Shown piece by piece: positions 19,758 to 30,137 of a stretch of 64,000 nucleotides of DNA. The first letter of the stretch is position 1. The number at the start of each line of letters is the position of its first letter. The notes under the pieces were generated by a model. It had not been told where the DNA came from. It made no database searches and saw only the letters and a program-made list of their open reading frames with translations. The position numbers were made by a program, and so were the translations under genes. Source of the DNA: Carnobacterium gallinarum DSM 4847 (GTDB taxonomy: Bacteria; Bacillota; Bacilli; Lactobacillales; Carnobacteriaceae); NCBI RefSeq assembly GCF_000744375.1, contig NZ_JQLU01000005.1:1240001-1304000 (forward strand). Reading direction: 5' to 3'.

Positions 19758-21050
19758 TTGAACAAAAAAATAATTCAAACAGTTGTTTTAATCGCTTTGC
19801 TAGCAGCACCTTTTGCAGCAAGCACAACAGTTTTCGCGGACTCTTTTGACACGAAAATTCAAGAGCAGGATCAAAAAATTAATGATTTGAAAAATAAAAC
19901 GAACAATACAAAAACAGACTTAGAAAAAATCAATGATTCAGTTGTTGCTAATGAAGAGAAATCAAAACAAATTTTAGTTGATATGCAAGCAACTCAAATT
20001 AAGGTCGATACTTTGCGCCAAGAGAATCAGGATTTAACAGATAAAATTGAGCAACGCACAGAAAAGTTAGAGAAGCAAGCTCGTGTCGTCCAAGTTAATG
20101 GAGATACTCAAAACTATGTTGATTTTATTTTAGAATCAAAATCAATGTCAGATATTATTGGCCGAATTGACGTTGTAGCGCAGATGGTTTCTGCTAACCG
20201 GACTATGGTTAAGCAACAGTCAGATGATAAAGCTAAAGTTGTTGCTCAAGAAAAACAAATGGAGAAAAAAGGTCAAGAACAAAAAGTTTTAGCTAATGAT
20301 CTAGCTAAGACACAAGAAAAATTGGCTTCTCAAAAATTAGAAAAAGAGGCAATTGTCGCTCAATTAGCAGCGGATACAGCTACAGCTGAAGGGGATAAAG
20401 AAAAATATTTAGCTCAAAAAGCTGCTGCTGAAAAAGAAGCAGAAGAGTTACGTATTGCTAAAGTTGCTGCAGATAAAAAAGCTGCAGACAATGCTGAGGC
20501 TGCTCGAGTACAACAATTAGCAGTGGCTGCAGCAGCCAAAGCTTCAACTCCAACTCAAGTTGCATCAGCGCCAGCAGCCAATCCAACACCTGCTCCATCT
20601 AATACAGGTGGCGGCGGTAGTAGCACGGCTCCCGTTACTGGCGGAGCTTATGGAATGCCGGTGAATAGTCCGGTTTCATCTGCTTATGGTTCACGTGAAG
20701 GGTATGATGCAAATGGTTTCCATAAAGGGATTGATTTTGGTAGCCCTGTAGGAACTCCAGTGTATGCATCAATGTCAGGACGAGTAGTTATTGCACAATA
20801 TGATGGAATGCCAGTTTCTGGTTATGGAATTGCAACAGTGATTCAACATGATAATGGGACATGGACATTATATGCACATCAATCTTCACAATCTGTAAAA
20901 GTTGGCGATACTGTTACTAAAGGTCAACAAATTGGTTTGACAGGTGCAACTGGACAAATTTCGGGTCCACATTTGCATTTTGAAATCAGAACTTCACAAA
21001 ATGGTGGAATGGGTAATGTTGTTGATCCAGCACCGTTGTTAGGTTTGTAA
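19758..21050 (+). CDS. Secreted peptidoglycan hydrolase: coiled coil plus M23 endopeptidase
   Basis: About 430 residues from TTG 19758, preferred to ATG 19743 because GGAGGA (19745-19750) overlaps that ATG and is seven bases before the TTG. Signal peptide ends near VFADS. A long coiled coil (about 30-245, PcsB/CwlO style) is followed by an Ala/Pro/Gly linker and a C-terminal M23 (LytM) domain with His322 and Asp326 in HKGIDFG and the HLH pair His405/His407 in HLHFE, so the zinc site is complete. It likely cleaves peptide cross-links during growth or division under FtsEX-type control. A terminator follows, so it is monocistronic. Confidence 0.9.
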   Translation: MNKKIIQTVVLIALLAAPFAASTTVFADSFDTKIQEQDQKINDLKNKTNNTKTDLEKINDSVVANEEKSKQILVDMQATQIKVDTLRQENQDLTDKIEQRTEKLEKQARVVQVNGDTQNYVDFILESKSMSDIIGRIDVVAQMVSANRTMVKQQSDDKAKVVAQEKQMEKKGQEQKVLANDLAKTQEKLASQKLEKEAIVAQLAADTATAEGDKEKYLAQKAAAEKEAEELRIAKVAADKKAADNAEAARVQQLAVAAAAKASTPTQVASAPAANPTPAPSNTGGGGSSTAPVTGGAYGMPVNSPVSSAYGSREGYDANGFHKGIDFGSPVGTPVYASMSGRVVIAQYDGMPVSGYGIATVIQHDNGTWTLYAHQSSQSVKVGDTVTKGQQIGLTGATGQISGPHLHFEIRTSQNGGMGNVVDPAPLLGL

Positions 21051-21067
21051 GATTTGAATAGAAAAAA

Positions 21068-21122
21068 TAGTTCTATACAATACTGAAATTTTCAATATTG
21101 TGTAGAGCTGTTTGTTTTTTTA
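21068..21122 (+). terminator. Terminator after M23 hydrolase gene
   Basis: Stem AGTTCTATACAATA...TGAAA paired with TTTCA...TATTGTGTAGAGCT, followed by a T-rich tract. Confidence 0.8.
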
Positions 21123-21344
21123 GTAGATGAGATTTAGAAGTAAGTTAGTGGCACGAAATTTTTTATGTTTATTGAAAAAATTTGTCATTTTAATTTAAAA
21201 TGAATTGTAAAATTAGCGTATTTCAAAAAAAAAAAATTAAAAATGAATTAGAGCGAGCGTGCTTTGTGCCATGGTAATTTAACCTTTCTGGCGGGTTTTC
21301 AGATGAACGTACTATAAAGTGTAAAAAAAAATAAGAAAAAACAA

Positions 21345-21373
21345 TTGACAGATGACGAAATCTTTTCTATACT
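21345..21373 (+). promoter_or_regulatory. Sigma-A promoter of the aro operon
   Basis: A near-perfect promoter: TTGACA (21345-21350), a 17-base spacer and TATACT (21368-21373). Transcription should begin near 21380, about 30 bases before the leader peptide. Confidence 0.85.
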
Positions 21374-21411
21374 AGGGTCAATTCAAAAATTTAGTTATGG
21401 AGTGAACGAAT

Positions 21412-21474
21412 ATGAATCTTTCTACTACTATTAAACGACAATTGAATAATCGTTACTTTAGCTATTTTAGATAG
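21412..21474 (+). CDS. Tyr/Phe-rich leader peptide of the aro operon
   Basis: A 20-codon frame starting at ATG 21412 with GGAG about 10 bases before it and ending TAG at 21472-21474. The C-terminal part reads RYFSYFR: two Tyr and two Phe within the last six residues. It lies 30 bases after the operon promoter and just before a chain of competing hairpins that ends in a strong terminator, all upstream of the genes for Tyr and Phe synthesis. This is the arrangement of ribosome-mediated attenuation: scarcity of charged tRNA-Tyr or tRNA-Phe stalls translation at these codons. It is too short to score as an ordinary gene, and its role is inferred from context. Confidence 0.75.
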   Translation: MNLSTTIKRQLNNRYFSYFR

Positions 21475-21480
21475 GTTTGT

Positions 21481-21673
21481 AGTCATGACACTCATGGATG
21501 CAAACACAGACACTGTTTGTATCTATGATGGCTAGGGAATTTTAAGTTGACCAAATTCGCCACATAGATTTGTAAGAAATCTAATGTGGCTTTAATATTT
21601 TTACAGGGGTGTTTCTCCTGTAGGGGAAGCATCCACTTTAGATTTTTGATAAATCTGAAGTGGATGCTTTTTT
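21481..21673 (+). promoter_or_regulatory. Transcription attenuator of the aro operon
   Basis: Six arms can be read. Arm 1 (21494-21506) pairs with arm 2 (21514-21533); arm 3 (GCCACATAGATTT, 21559-21571) pairs with arm 4 (AAATCTAATGTGGC, 21577-21590); arm 5 (21627-21645) pairs with arm 6 (21651-21669) to make a terminator with six T. Alternative pairings are as good: arm 2 with arm 3 (GCCA-CATAGAT, one bulge) and arm 4 with the CCACTTTAGATTT part of arm 5 (12 of 13). A ribosome stalled at the Tyr/Phe codons would mask arm 1 and lead, through 2:3 and 4:5, to antitermination; a released ribosome leads to 1:2, 3:4 and the terminator. A further small stem lies at 21602-21622. There is no T-box sequence. 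Confidence 0.75.
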
Positions 21674-21748
21674 GTTAGCCGAGATCAAATTACTGTTCAA
21701 TCTAAGTTTTATGAATCCATTACAAGAAAAGTCAGGAGGAAGTTAATT

Positions 21749-22612
21749 ATGTCAGAACGAATTACGGGTCATACTCAGTTGGTTGGATTATTTGCAACAC
21801 CGATTCGTCACAGTATTTCACCGCAAATGCAAAATGAAGCCTTTGCTAGGTTAGGGTTAGATTATGCGTATCTAGCATTTGAAGTTGGAAAAGCTGAACT
21901 TCCAGCGGCAATTCAATCAATTAAAACATTGGAAATGCGAGGGGCGAACCTTTCGATGCCCAATAAGCAATTGGCTTGTGATTACATGGATCATTTATCA
22001 CCAGCAGCAAAATTAGCTGGTGCGATTAATACAATTGTCAATGATGACGGTGTTTTAACGGGTCATATTACAGATGGAACAGGATTTATGAGTAGCTTGC
22101 AGATGAATCGGATTGATATTATAGGGGAACAGATGACGATTCTAGGTGCAGGTGGTGCAGCTACAGCGATTATTATCCAAGCGGCTTTGGATGGTGTGAA
22201 AAAGATTTCAGTATTTAATGCGAAGGATGGTTTCTTTGCTAGTGCTACTGAAAAGATGGCTGAGATTCAAGCAGAGACAAATTGTGATATTCAGTTACAC
22301 GATTTAGCGGAAGTGGAAAAGTTAGCTAAAGAAATTGCTACCAGTGCTATTTTAGTAAATGCAACTGGGGTTGGAATGAAACCGTTAGAAGGTCAATCAT
22401 TAATCACTGATCCTGAATTATTAAGATCAGATTTAGTAGTGGCAGATGTTATTTATACACCAAGCGAAACAGCGTTACTAAAATTAGCTAAGGAACAAGG
22501 CTGCCAAACCTTAAATGGTTTAGGAATGTTATTAGGTCAAGGTGCAGCTGCTTTCAAATTATGGACAGATCAAGAAATGCCGATTGAAGAAATTAAAGAA
22601 CTACTTTTCTAA
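21749..22612 (+). CDS. aroE: Shikimate dehydrogenase
   Basis: 287 residues. N-terminal substrate motif GLFATPIRHSISPQMQNEAF (Ser-x-Ser type site), catalytic Lys in NLSMPNKQ, Asp in TDGTGF, and the dinucleotide motif GAGGAATAI. It reduces 3-dehydroshikimate to shikimate with NADPH. First gene of the eight-gene aromatic operon, 75 bases after the attenuator terminator, with AGGAGGAA upstream. A paralogue such as YdiB-like quinate/shikimate dehydrogenase is possible by sequence alone, but the operon context favours AroE. Confidence 0.93.
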   Translation: MSERITGHTQLVGLFATPIRHSISPQMQNEAFARLGLDYAYLAFEVGKAELPAAIQSIKTLEMRGANLSMPNKQLACDYMDHLSPAAKLAGAINTIVNDDGVLTGHITDGTGFMSSLQMNRIDIIGEQMTILGAGGAATAIIIQAALDGVKKISVFNAKDGFFASATEKMAEIQAETNCDIQLHDLAEVEKLAKEIATSAILVNATGVGMKPLEGQSLITDPELLRSDLVVADVIYTPSETALLKLAKEQGCQTLNGLGMLLGQGAAAFKLWTDQEMPIEEIKELLF

Positions 22613-22645
22613 ATAAACTAAAACAAACAATAGGAGGAAATATAA

Positions 22646-23659
22646 ATGATTATTATTATGCAAGCTAACGCAACTTTAGACGAAATTAATGCAGTGGTGA
22701 AACGTGTTGAAAAAGAAGGTTTGAATGTACAAATGAACGATGGTGAAGAACGGATGGTTATCAGTGTAGTTGGTGATACGCGTAAAGCACAAGATGTTCA
22801 ATTTGCCGCATATGATGGTGTAGAACGTGCGGTTCCAATTACGTCAACTTACAAATTAACAAGTCGTGAGTTTCACCCAAGTTCAACAGTTATTGATGTT
22901 GGTGGTGTAAAAATTGGCGATGGCAACCTAGTTGTAATGGCGGGTCCATGTTCTGTTGAATCTCGTGAACAAATTATTGAAACAGCGAAAATTATTAAAG
23001 CTGGTGGTGCTCAGTTCTTACGTGGTGGTGCATTTAAACCAAGAACTTCTCCTTACGCATTCCAAGGATTAAAAGAAGAAGGACTAAAATACATGCGTGA
23101 AGCTGCTGATTTAACGGGATTGAAAGTGATTACTGAAGTAATGGACGTTGAAAATCTACCGTTAGTTGCAAAATACGCAGATATGTTACAAATAGGTGCG
23201 CGTAATATGCAAAACTTCCAATTGTTGCAAGCTGTTGGGAAAACAGGAATGCCTGTTGCTTTAAAACGTGGAATTTCAGGTACAATTGATGAGTGGATTC
23301 ATGCGGCAGAGTACATTGCCAATGAAGGAAACTTCAATATTTTATTCGTAGAACGTGGAATTCGTTCATACGAGCCATACACACGGAATACATTTGATCT
23401 AAGTGCAGTTCCGGCGATTAAAAAATTAAGTCACTTCCCGATTATGGTAGATCCAAGTCACGGTACAGGTAGATGGGATATGGTTACACCGATGGCGATG
23501 GCTGGTGTTGCTGCTGGGGCGGATGCTTTAATGGTAGAGGTTCATCCTGAGCCAGAAAAAGCATTATCTGATGGTCCTCAATCGTTAACTCCTGAAAATT
23601 ACTTGGATATGATGAAAAAAGTGACAAAATTATCTGAAATGATGAAAGAATTGAACTAA
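22646..23659 (+). CDS. aroF: 3-deoxy-7-phosphoheptulonate synthase (type I-beta)
   Basis: 337 residues, first committed step of the shikimate pathway (phosphoenolpyruvate plus erythrose 4-phosphate). An N-terminal ferredoxin-like regulatory domain (about 1-75) precedes the barrel with [29 protein letters not shown], and DPSHGTGR. The N-terminal domain is the type that confers feedback inhibition by Tyr/Phe in Thermotoga-like enzymes; whether it does so here is inferred. AGGAGG precedes ATG. Some databases call this class aroF or aroA(G). Confidence 0.93.
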   Translation: MIIIMQANATLDEINAVVKRVEKEGLNVQMNDGEERMVISVVGDTRKAQDVQFAAYDGVERAVPITSTYKLTSREFHPSSTVIDVGGVKIGDGNLVVMAGPCSVESREQIIETAKIIKAGGAQFLRGGAFKPRTSPYAFQGLKEEGLKYMREAADLTGLKVITEVMDVENLPLVAKYADMLQIGARNMQNFQLLQAVGKTGMPVALKRGISGTIDEWIHAAEYIANEGNFNILFVERGIRSYEPYTRNTFDLSAVPAIKKLSHFPIMVDPSHGTGRWDMVTPMAMAGVAAGADALMVEVHPEPEKALSDGPQSLTPENYLDMMKKVTKLSEMMKELN

Positions 23660-23744
23660 GAATTGAACTAAATGGCGGATAACTTAATTGGACTAAAATT
23701 GAGTTATCCCGTTAATTAGATTTAAAATAAGGAGTGGAAACTCA

Positions 23745-24815
23745 ATGGAAATCAAAGTAACATTGCCACATCATAGCTATCTTCTACAAATTCAAGCAGG
23801 CTTATTGGACCGCTGTGGCGAGTGGGTCAAAAGTTTATGGCAACCGCAACGAATTGTGATTGTCACAGATGAAAATGTCAACAGCTTATATGGTCAAAAA
23901 GTGTTAGAAAGCGTTCAACAAGCTGGTTTTGAAGCGAGTTTAGCAGTAGTTCCAGCTGGTGAGACAAGTAAAAGTTTGACTGTAGCAGAAGATTTATATG
24001 GAACATTCTTAGAAGCTGGATTGACAAGAAGTGATGGTGTGATTGCCTTAGGTGGTGGTGTAATTGGTGACCTAGCAGGATTTGTAGCTTCGACTTATTT
24101 ACGTGGTGTACATTTTCTACAGATTCCAACTACTTTATTAGCACAAGTTGATAGTAGTATTGGTGGGAAAACGGCAGTGAATTTGAAACAGGGGAAAAAT
24201 ATGGTCGGCACATTTTCTCAACCTGATGGTGTTTTGATTGATCCGTTGACACTAAATACATTAGAACCAAGACGTGTTCGTGAAGGAATTGCGGAAGTGG
24301 TGAAATCAGCTGCAATTGCGGATTTAGAATTATGGGAGTTATTAGTAAGTTTAGAAGATGAAGCAGATTTACTTAAACATGCGGAAGCTGTGATTAGTGC
24401 TTGTTGCGAGGTTAAACGTAAAGTTGTGGAAGAAGATGAACTGGATACAGGAAATCGATTGAAATTAAACTTTGGTCATACAATCGGTCATGCGATTGAG
24501 CAAGTAGCAGGTTACGGCGTTTGCGCTCATGGTGAGGCTGTTTCAATTGGAATGGTTCAAATGAACCAAGTGGCGGAAGCCAAAGGTTTGACGGCAGCGG
24601 GTACAACAGTGGAATTAGTTAAGATGTTAACGAAATTTCATTTGCCAATCGAATGGACGCCTTGGGAGCCTGATCAATTACTAAAAGCGATGGTTCATGA
24701 TAAAAAAGCTAGTGGTGATTCAGTCCGCATTATTCAATTGAAGGAAATTGGAGAAGCAACGATTTTACGGATTCCAATCAGTGAATTAAGTCAATATTTA
24801 GTTAGACCAAATTAA
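23745..24815 (+). CDS. aroB: 3-dehydroquinate synthase
   Basis: 356 residues. NAD-binding GGGVIGDLAGFVASTYLRG, the metal-site segment KLNFGHTIGHAIE and the C-terminal HGEAVSIGM are all present. It converts DAHP to 3-dehydroquinate. It begins 85 bases after aroF. GGAG lies before ATG. The 3-dehydroquinate dehydratase gene (aroD/aroQ) is not in this operon, so that step must be encoded elsewhere. Confidence 0.95.
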   Translation: MEIKVTLPHHSYLLQIQAGLLDRCGEWVKSLWQPQRIVIVTDENVNSLYGQKVLESVQQAGFEASLAVVPAGETSKSLTVAEDLYGTFLEAGLTRSDGVIALGGGVIGDLAGFVASTYLRGVHFLQIPTTLLAQVDSSIGGKTAVNLKQGKNMVGTFSQPDGVLIDPLTLNTLEPRRVREGIAEVVKSAAIADLELWELLVSLEDEADLLKHAEAVISACCEVKRKVVEEDELDTGNRLKLNFGHTIGHAIEQVAGYGVCAHGEAVSIGMVQMNQVAEAKGLTAAGTTVELVKMLTKFHLPIEWTPWEPDQLLKAMVHDKKASGDSVRIIQLKEIGEATILRIPISELSQYLVRPN

Positions 24816-24835
24816 ATAATTAGGGGAGGATTTTT

Positions 24836-26002
24836 ATGAGATATTTAACTGCGGGGGAATCACATGGCCCTGAATTAACAGCAATTATTGAAGGAATTCC
24901 TGCGGGGATGCCATTATTAACAGGAGATATTAATTATGAATTAGCTCGTCGCCAAGCTGGATACGGTCGTGGCGGACGAATGAAGATAGAAAAAGATCAA
25001 GCCAATATTACAGCAGGAGTTCGTCATGGTGAGGCCTTAGGATCACCGATTGCCTTAACTGTTGAAAATCGTGACTGGAAAAATTGGAAAACGGTTATGA
25101 GTATTGATCCAATTGAAGAAGAAAAAGTTGGTCAGCGTCGAGTGTCCAAACCTCGTCCGGGGCATGCAGACTTAGTTGGTGGCATTAAGTATGGTCACCG
25201 TGATTTGCGGAATATTCTAGAGCGTTCAAGTGCCAGAGAAACAACAGTACGTGTGGCAGTTGGAGCAATTGCTAAAAAATTATTGCATGAATTAGGAATT
25301 GAAGTTGTAGGGCATGTTGTTGAAATTGGTGGAATTCAAGCGAATTTGAAAAATGAATACACAACGGATGAGATTCGTGAAGGTTCAGAGAAATCACCGG
25401 TTCGTTGTCTGGATCCAAAGGTAGAACAACAAATGATGGATAAGATTGATGAAGCGAAAAAAAATGGCGATACTATTGGCGGCGTAGTCGAAGTTGTTGT
25501 TGGCGGTGTGCCAGCGGGGCTAGGTAGCTATGTTCAGTGGGATAAGAAACTAGATGCAAAAATTGCTCGTGCAATTACAAGTATTAATGCGTTTAAAGGT
25601 GCTGAATTCGGTGTTGGATTTGATATGGCTCGTAAGCCTGGTAGTGAAGTGATGGATGAGATTCTATGGGATGCGACGTCTGGTTATACTCGTGGTAGTA
25701 ATAATCTAGGTGGTTTTGAAGGCGGCATGACCAATGGAATGCCGATTGTGGTTCGTGGTGTCATGAAGCCGATTCCGACATTATACAAACCGTTAATGAG
25801 TGTTGATATTGATAGTAAGGAAGAATACAAGGCGAGTATTGAGCGTTCTGATAGTTGTGCTGTACCAGCAGCTAGTGTTGTTGCAGAAGCGGTTGTCGCT
25901 TGGGAAATTGCAGAAGCGGTGCTAGAAAAATTCGATGGCGATTCATTTGCTCGTTTGAAAGCAGAAGTTGAGGAATACCGTCAATATACAAAAGAATTTT
26001 AA
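24836..26002 (+). CDS. aroC: Chorismate synthase
   Basis: 388 residues. Starts [20 protein letters not shown], the signature of the family, with GRGGRM, RASARETT-type ([15 protein letters not shown]) and GEVMDEI-like segments kept. It is an FMN-dependent enzyme that converts EPSP to chorismate, the branch point for Phe, Tyr and Trp. The start is 20 bases after aroB with GGGGAGGA upstream. Confidence 0.97.
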   Translation: MRYLTAGESHGPELTAIIEGIPAGMPLLTGDINYELARRQAGYGRGGRMKIEKDQANITAGVRHGEALGSPIALTVENRDWKNWKTVMSIDPIEEEKVGQRRVSKPRPGHADLVGGIKYGHRDLRNILERSSARETTVRVAVGAIAKKLLHELGIEVVGHVVEIGGIQANLKNEYTTDEIREGSEKSPVRCLDPKVEQQMMDKIDEAKKNGDTIGGVVEVVVGGVPAGLGSYVQWDKKLDAKIARAITSINAFKGAEFGVGFDMARKPGSEVMDEILWDATSGYTRGSNNLGGFEGGMTNGMPIVVRGVMKPIPTLYKPLMSVDIDSKEEYKASIERSDSCAVPAASVVAEAVVAWEIAEAVLEKFDGDSFARLKAEVEEYRQYTKEF

Positions 26003-26041
26003 AAAATAGATGGGATTTTTCAATTAGGGGGAGCTATTATT

Positions 26042-27154
26042 TTGGAAAAGAAACACGTATTGATTGTGGGATTAGGTCTAATTGGTGGCTCTATTGCATT
26101 GGGAATTAAAAAACAGCATCCAACAACGGAGATTATTGGTTTAGATGTGCAAAAAGAATCATTAATACTGGGTAAAAATCTTGGAATCATTGATACGATT
26201 GGGAAAACCTTGCAAATCGAAGCGCCAAAGGCTGATTTAATTATTTTTTGTTGTCCAGTCAAGCAAACAGAAGTTTTGATTCAAGAGCTGGCTAATTTGC
26301 CATTAAAAGAAGATGTACTTGTAACGGATACTGGCAGTACAAAAAGTAGTATTGTTGAAACAGCAAATCTTCTAACAAGAGTGGGTATTCGTTTTGTTGG
26401 GGGACACCCAATGGCGGGCTCGCATAAGTCGGGTGTAATTGCTGCTAAGGTAGATCTTTTTGAAAATGCCTACTATTTAATGACGCCAGTTGAGGATTCT
26501 ACGGAAAGCCAAGCAAATGTTGTTGAGTTACAATCTTGGCTAAAGGGGACAAATGCAAAATTCATGGTACTTTCACCGCAAGAGCATGACGAGATTACAG
26601 GAATGCTAAGCCATTTGCCACATATTATTGCGGCGGCTTTGGTGAATGAAACAACGGGATTTACAGTTGAGCATCCACAAGCAAAACGATTAGCTGCAGG
26701 CGGATTTCGCGATATGACTCGGATTGCTTCATCTGATCCAGTGATGTGGACAGATATCTTATTGACCAATAAAGCTGTGTTATTGGATTTGTTAGCTTCT
26801 TGGAAACAATCAGTGACGGATATGATGGGTTATTTGGAAGAGCAAGATAGTTCGGCCATTTATCACTTTTTCGATGAAGCAAAGGAAACGCGTGATGCGA
26901 TGCCGGTTCATAAAGATGGTGCATTGCCAGCTTTCTTTGATCTGTTTGTAGATATTCCTGATTATCCTGGGATTATATCTGAGGTAACGGGTTATCTAGC
27001 AGAGGATCTCATTAGTGTTATTAACATCAAAATTCTAGAAACACGTGAAGATATTAATGGAATACTTCAGTTAACGTTCCAGAATCAAGGCGATTTGGAT
27101 CGTGCGAAGGAATGCTTAAAAAATAAAAGTAGCTATCGATGCTATGAGAAATAG
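26042..27154 (+). CDS. tyrA: Prephenate dehydrogenase with C-terminal ACT domain
   Basis: 370 residues from TTG 26042, about ten bases after AGGGGGA. Rossmann motif [14 protein letters not shown] at the N terminus, the conserved [13 protein letters not shown] and LSHLPHI in the catalytic part (to about 290), and a C-terminal ACT domain (about 297-370, [18 protein letters not shown]) expected to sense tyrosine. It makes 4-hydroxyphenylpyruvate for Tyr. Confidence 0.94.
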   Translation: MEKKHVLIVGLGLIGGSIALGIKKQHPTTEIIGLDVQKESLILGKNLGIIDTIGKTLQIEAPKADLIIFCCPVKQTEVLIQELANLPLKEDVLVTDTGSTKSSIVETANLLTRVGIRFVGGHPMAGSHKSGVIAAKVDLFENAYYLMTPVEDSTESQANVVELQSWLKGTNAKFMVLSPQEHDEITGMLSHLPHIIAAALVNETTGFTVEHPQAKRLAAGGFRDMTRIASSDPVMWTDILLTNKAVLLDLLASWKQSVTDMMGYLEEQDSSAIYHFFDEAKETRDAMPVHKDGALPAFFDLFVDIPDYPGIISEVTGYLAEDLISVINIKILETREDINGILQLTFQNQGDLDRAKECLKNKSSYRCYEK

Positions 27155-27165
27155 GTAGGGATAAA

Positions 27166-28452
27166 ATGGAATTACTAACAAATAAACGCGAGTTAACTGG
27201 AACGGTTGAAGTTCCAGGAGATAAATCAATGTCCCATCGTAGTATTATGTTTGGCGCAATTGCAGAGGGAACTACTAGGATTAAGCATTTCTTACGTGCC
27301 GATGATTGTATGAGTACAATTGCTGCTTTTCGTGTATTAGGTGTGGAAATTGAAGAAACGGATGAAGAAATTATTGTTCATGGACAAGGTTGGGATGCAT
27401 TAAAACAGCCAAAAGACGCCATTAATATTGGAAATTCAGGTACAACGATTCGGCTTCTAATGGGGATTTTAGCAGGGACGGATTTTACTACGACGTTATA
27501 TGGGGATGATTCGATTGCGAAGCGTCCTATGAATCGAGTAATGTTGCCATTGAAGGAAATGGGCGCTAATTGTGAAGGTCATGCGGAGACAGAATTTCCG
27601 CCTGTAACGGTAATTGGAACGAAGAATTTGCAACCAATTACTTATCATATGCCTGTTTCTAGCGCACAAGTGAAAAGTGCCATTTTATTTGCAGCGTTGC
27701 AAGCAGATGGGGAAACAACGATTATTGAGAAGAAAAAGACACGGGATCATTCAGAACATATGATTCGTCAATTCGGTGGTGAGATTGATGTGGATGGATT
27801 GACGATTCGTGTCAAAGGCAAGCAGAAATTTGTCGGTCAAACAATGACGGTACCAGGGGATATTTCATCAGCCGCTTTTTTTATGGTGGCAGGTTTAGTT
27901 GTGCCAAATAGTCAGGTTCATTTAACCAATGTTGGACTAAATCCTACTCGAACAGGAATTGTGGATGTTATTGAGCAAATGGGTGGTCAGGTGACAATTA
28001 GTGATGCTAGTCGTAATACAGGAAAATTAGCTGGTACGATTACGGTTGAAACTAGTGAGTTACAAGGAATTGAGATTGGTGGCGATTTGATTCCGCGTTT
28101 GATTGATGAACTTCCTGTGATTGCCTTACTAGCGACGCAGGCGAATGGAACGACGATTATTAAAGATGCAGCTGAATTAAAAGTCAAAGAAACTAATCGG
28201 ATTGATGCAGTTGTTCGTGAGTTGACGACTTTGGGAGCGAATATTGAAGCGACAGAAGATGGAATGATTATTCACGGAAAAACGAAGCTCCATGGTGGAC
28301 GCGTAACAAGTTATGGTGATCATCGGATTGGTATGATGCTACAAGTGGCGGCTTTATTAGTAGAAGAAGGCGCAGTCGTATTAGAAAAAGCTGACGCAGT
28401 GTCTGTTTCGTATCCAGATTTCTTTGAAGATTTAGCTTCATTGTGCAAATAA
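27166..28452 (+). CDS. aroA: 3-phosphoshikimate 1-carboxyvinyltransferase (EPSP synthase)
   Basis: 428 residues. Family marks: [53 protein letters not shown] and [10 protein letters not shown]. It joins shikimate 3-phosphate and phosphoenolpyruvate. The glyphosate-contact loop reads GNSGTT; assignment to class I or II is not attempted here. It starts 11 bases after tyrA. Confidence 0.97.
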   Translation: MELLTNKRELTGTVEVPGDKSMSHRSIMFGAIAEGTTRIKHFLRADDCMSTIAAFRVLGVEIEETDEEIIVHGQGWDALKQPKDAINIGNSGTTIRLLMGILAGTDFTTTLYGDDSIAKRPMNRVMLPLKEMGANCEGHAETEFPPVTVIGTKNLQPITYHMPVSSAQVKSAILFAALQADGETTIIEKKKTRDHSEHMIRQFGGEIDVDGLTIRVKGKQKFVGQTMTVPGDISSAAFFMVAGLVVPNSQVHLTNVGLNPTRTGIVDVIEQMGGQVTISDASRNTGKLAGTITVETSELQGIEIGGDLIPRLIDELPVIALLATQANGTTIIKDAAELKVKETNRIDAVVRELTTLGANIEATEDGMIIHGKTKLHGGRVTSYGDHRIGMMLQVAALLVEEGAVVLEKADAVSVSYPDFFEDLASLCK

Positions 28453-28490
28453 AAGCACTAAACTAAAAAAATGAAGGGAGTTGAAGGCAA

Positions 28491-28994
28491 ATGGATCAAA
28501 TTATTTTGACAGGCTTTATGGGAGCTGGTAAAACGACAGTCGGACAAGTTTTGTCGGAGCTAACCAATATTGCTCACACGGACATTGATAGTGAAATTAT
28601 TGAGGAACAAGGTTGTCCAGTAACAGAGATTTTTGAAAAACATGGTGAGCAAGGATTTCGTGATTTAGAGCATCAAAAATTAAAGGAAGTCATCCAACGT
28701 AAAGCGATTATCTCTACAGGCGGAGGAATTGTCTTACGACCTGAGAATCGTGAAGTCTTAAAGGCATTTTCGCCAGTTGTTTATTTGAAAACTGATCCGG
28801 CTGTTTTTTTAGCTCGACTAGAAGGAGATACAACGAGACCTCTAGTTCAAGAGAAGACACCCGATGAGATACGGGCTATTTTTGAACCACGGATTAAATT
28901 ATATGAAGAAACGGCCGACTTAATTATTGAAACGGACGAGCTTAATCAAGAAGAAGTAGCTGAAGCAATCTTAAAAGCTTTAGGATTAAATTAA
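28491..28994 (+). CDS. aroK: Shikimate kinase
   Basis: 167 residues, single P-loop domain: GFMGAGKTTVG (Walker A), DTD-type substrate motif HTDIDSEI, GEQGFRDLE and STGGGIV. It phosphorylates shikimate with ATP. GGGAG lies 10 bases upstream of ATG. Seventh gene of the aro operon. Confidence 0.95.
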   Translation: MDQIILTGFMGAGKTTVGQVLSELTNIAHTDIDSEIIEEQGCPVTEIFEKHGEQGFRDLEHQKLKEVIQRKAIISTGGGIVLRPENREVLKAFSPVVYLKTDPAVFLARLEGDTTRPLVQEKTPDEIRAIFEPRIKLYEETADLIIETDELNQEEVAEAILKALGLN

Positions 28995-29014
28995 ACGTGG
29001 AGGGAGTGAGAATT

Positions 29015-29863
29015 TTGAAAGTAGCTTATTTAGGACCGGCGGCTTCATTTACACATTTGGCATCAGAGAAGGCTTTTCCAGATGCTGAATTAGTTCCAAG
29101 TGTGACGATTCCAGACGGCATTAAGGCGCTAGAAGATGGGCTGGTAGACGTTGCGATTGTGCCGATTGAAAATACAATTGAAGGAACCGTAAACGTGACC
29201 TTAGATTATCTCTTTCACCAAGCAGATATTCCAATCCAGGCGGAGCTGGTTTTGCCGATTGCGCAGCATCTGATGGTGCATCCTGCGAATGTAATGAACT
29301 GGCGAAATGCTGAAAAAATTCTCTCGCATCCTCAAGCGTTGGCTCAATGTGAAGCTTATTTAGCTACGGAACTACACGATGCGATTAAAGAAGCAACGCC
29401 TTCAACTGCATATGCGGCTAGAAAAGTTAGCGAAGAAGCAACGCCGATTTTAGCGGCGATTGCACCACGTATTTCAGCGAAAGAGTATGGTTTAGCAATC
29501 GTTGCTGAAAATATTCAAGAATTAGAGCTGAATCAAACTCGTTTTGTTGTTCTAAGTCACCAGCCAATTCAAGTAAACTTGCCTCATGTTCGGAAAAAAT
29601 GTTCTATTAGTGTGACATTGCCGAACAATATGCCAGGTGCATTACATAAAGTATTGGCAACGTTTAGTTGGCGTGAGATTGATTTGTGTAAAATCGAGTC
29701 AAGACCATTAAAGACTATGCTAGGTGAGTATTTCTTTTTAATTGATTTGTATGTGGATGGGCAAGAACAATTGATAGCCAATGCCATTGAGGAGATTCAG
29801 TTAATTGGTGGTGTCACTAAAATATTAGGACGATATCCGGTGCATAAAATCGAGATTGTCTAA
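29015..29863 (+). CDS. pheA: Prephenate dehydratase with ACT domain
   Basis: 282 residues from TTG 29015, preferred to the in-frame GTG 28997, which lies inside the ribosome site GTGGAGGGAG. Catalytic part about 1-180 (KVAYLGPAASFTHLA, VPIENTIEGTVNVTLD, and a TRFVVLS motif near its end). The ACT domain (about 195-280) has the Phe-binding PGALH and ESRP motifs, so feedback inhibition by Phe is expected. Last gene of the operon; a terminator follows. Confidence 0.95.
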   Translation: MKVAYLGPAASFTHLASEKAFPDAELVPSVTIPDGIKALEDGLVDVAIVPIENTIEGTVNVTLDYLFHQADIPIQAELVLPIAQHLMVHPANVMNWRNAEKILSHPQALAQCEAYLATELHDAIKEATPSTAYAARKVSEEATPILAAIAPRISAKEYGLAIVAENIQELELNQTRFVVLSHQPIQVNLPHVRKKCSISVTLPNNMPGALHKVLATFSWREIDLCKIESRPLKTMLGEYFFLIDLYVDGQEQLIANAIEEIQLIGGVTKILGRYPVHKIEIV

Positions 29864-29872
29864 TGACGATAG

Positions 29873-29906
29873 AAAGTTAGCGTAGACCAATACGCTAGCT
29901 TTTTAT
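29873..29906 (+). terminator. Terminator of the aro operon
   Basis: Stem AAAGTTAGCGTA with TACGCTAGCTTT, loop GACCAA, then a T tract. Confidence 0.88.
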
Positions 29907-30137
29907 TTTGTTTAAAATGAAGAATTGATAATGTGAACATCTATTTTTTTAAAAATGAAAATGCTGAATTAACGGTCTTTTTTTAGTATTATGTGAATAT
30001 TCTAATGTTTAATTTTCTGAAAATTTAGAATATTGTTGCTTTTATCTCATAAATAATGTATCTTAGTAATAAGTATTTTTTGTAAGTAAGTGATAAAAAA
30101 TACTCATCACTAATTGAATTAAAGGGGTCGGAGAAGT

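Noticed and set aside
21475-21748. T-box riboswitch before aroE
   Set aside because: No T-box sequence (GGTGGNACCGCG type) or specifier-loop layout. The leader peptide and competing hairpins explain the region better.
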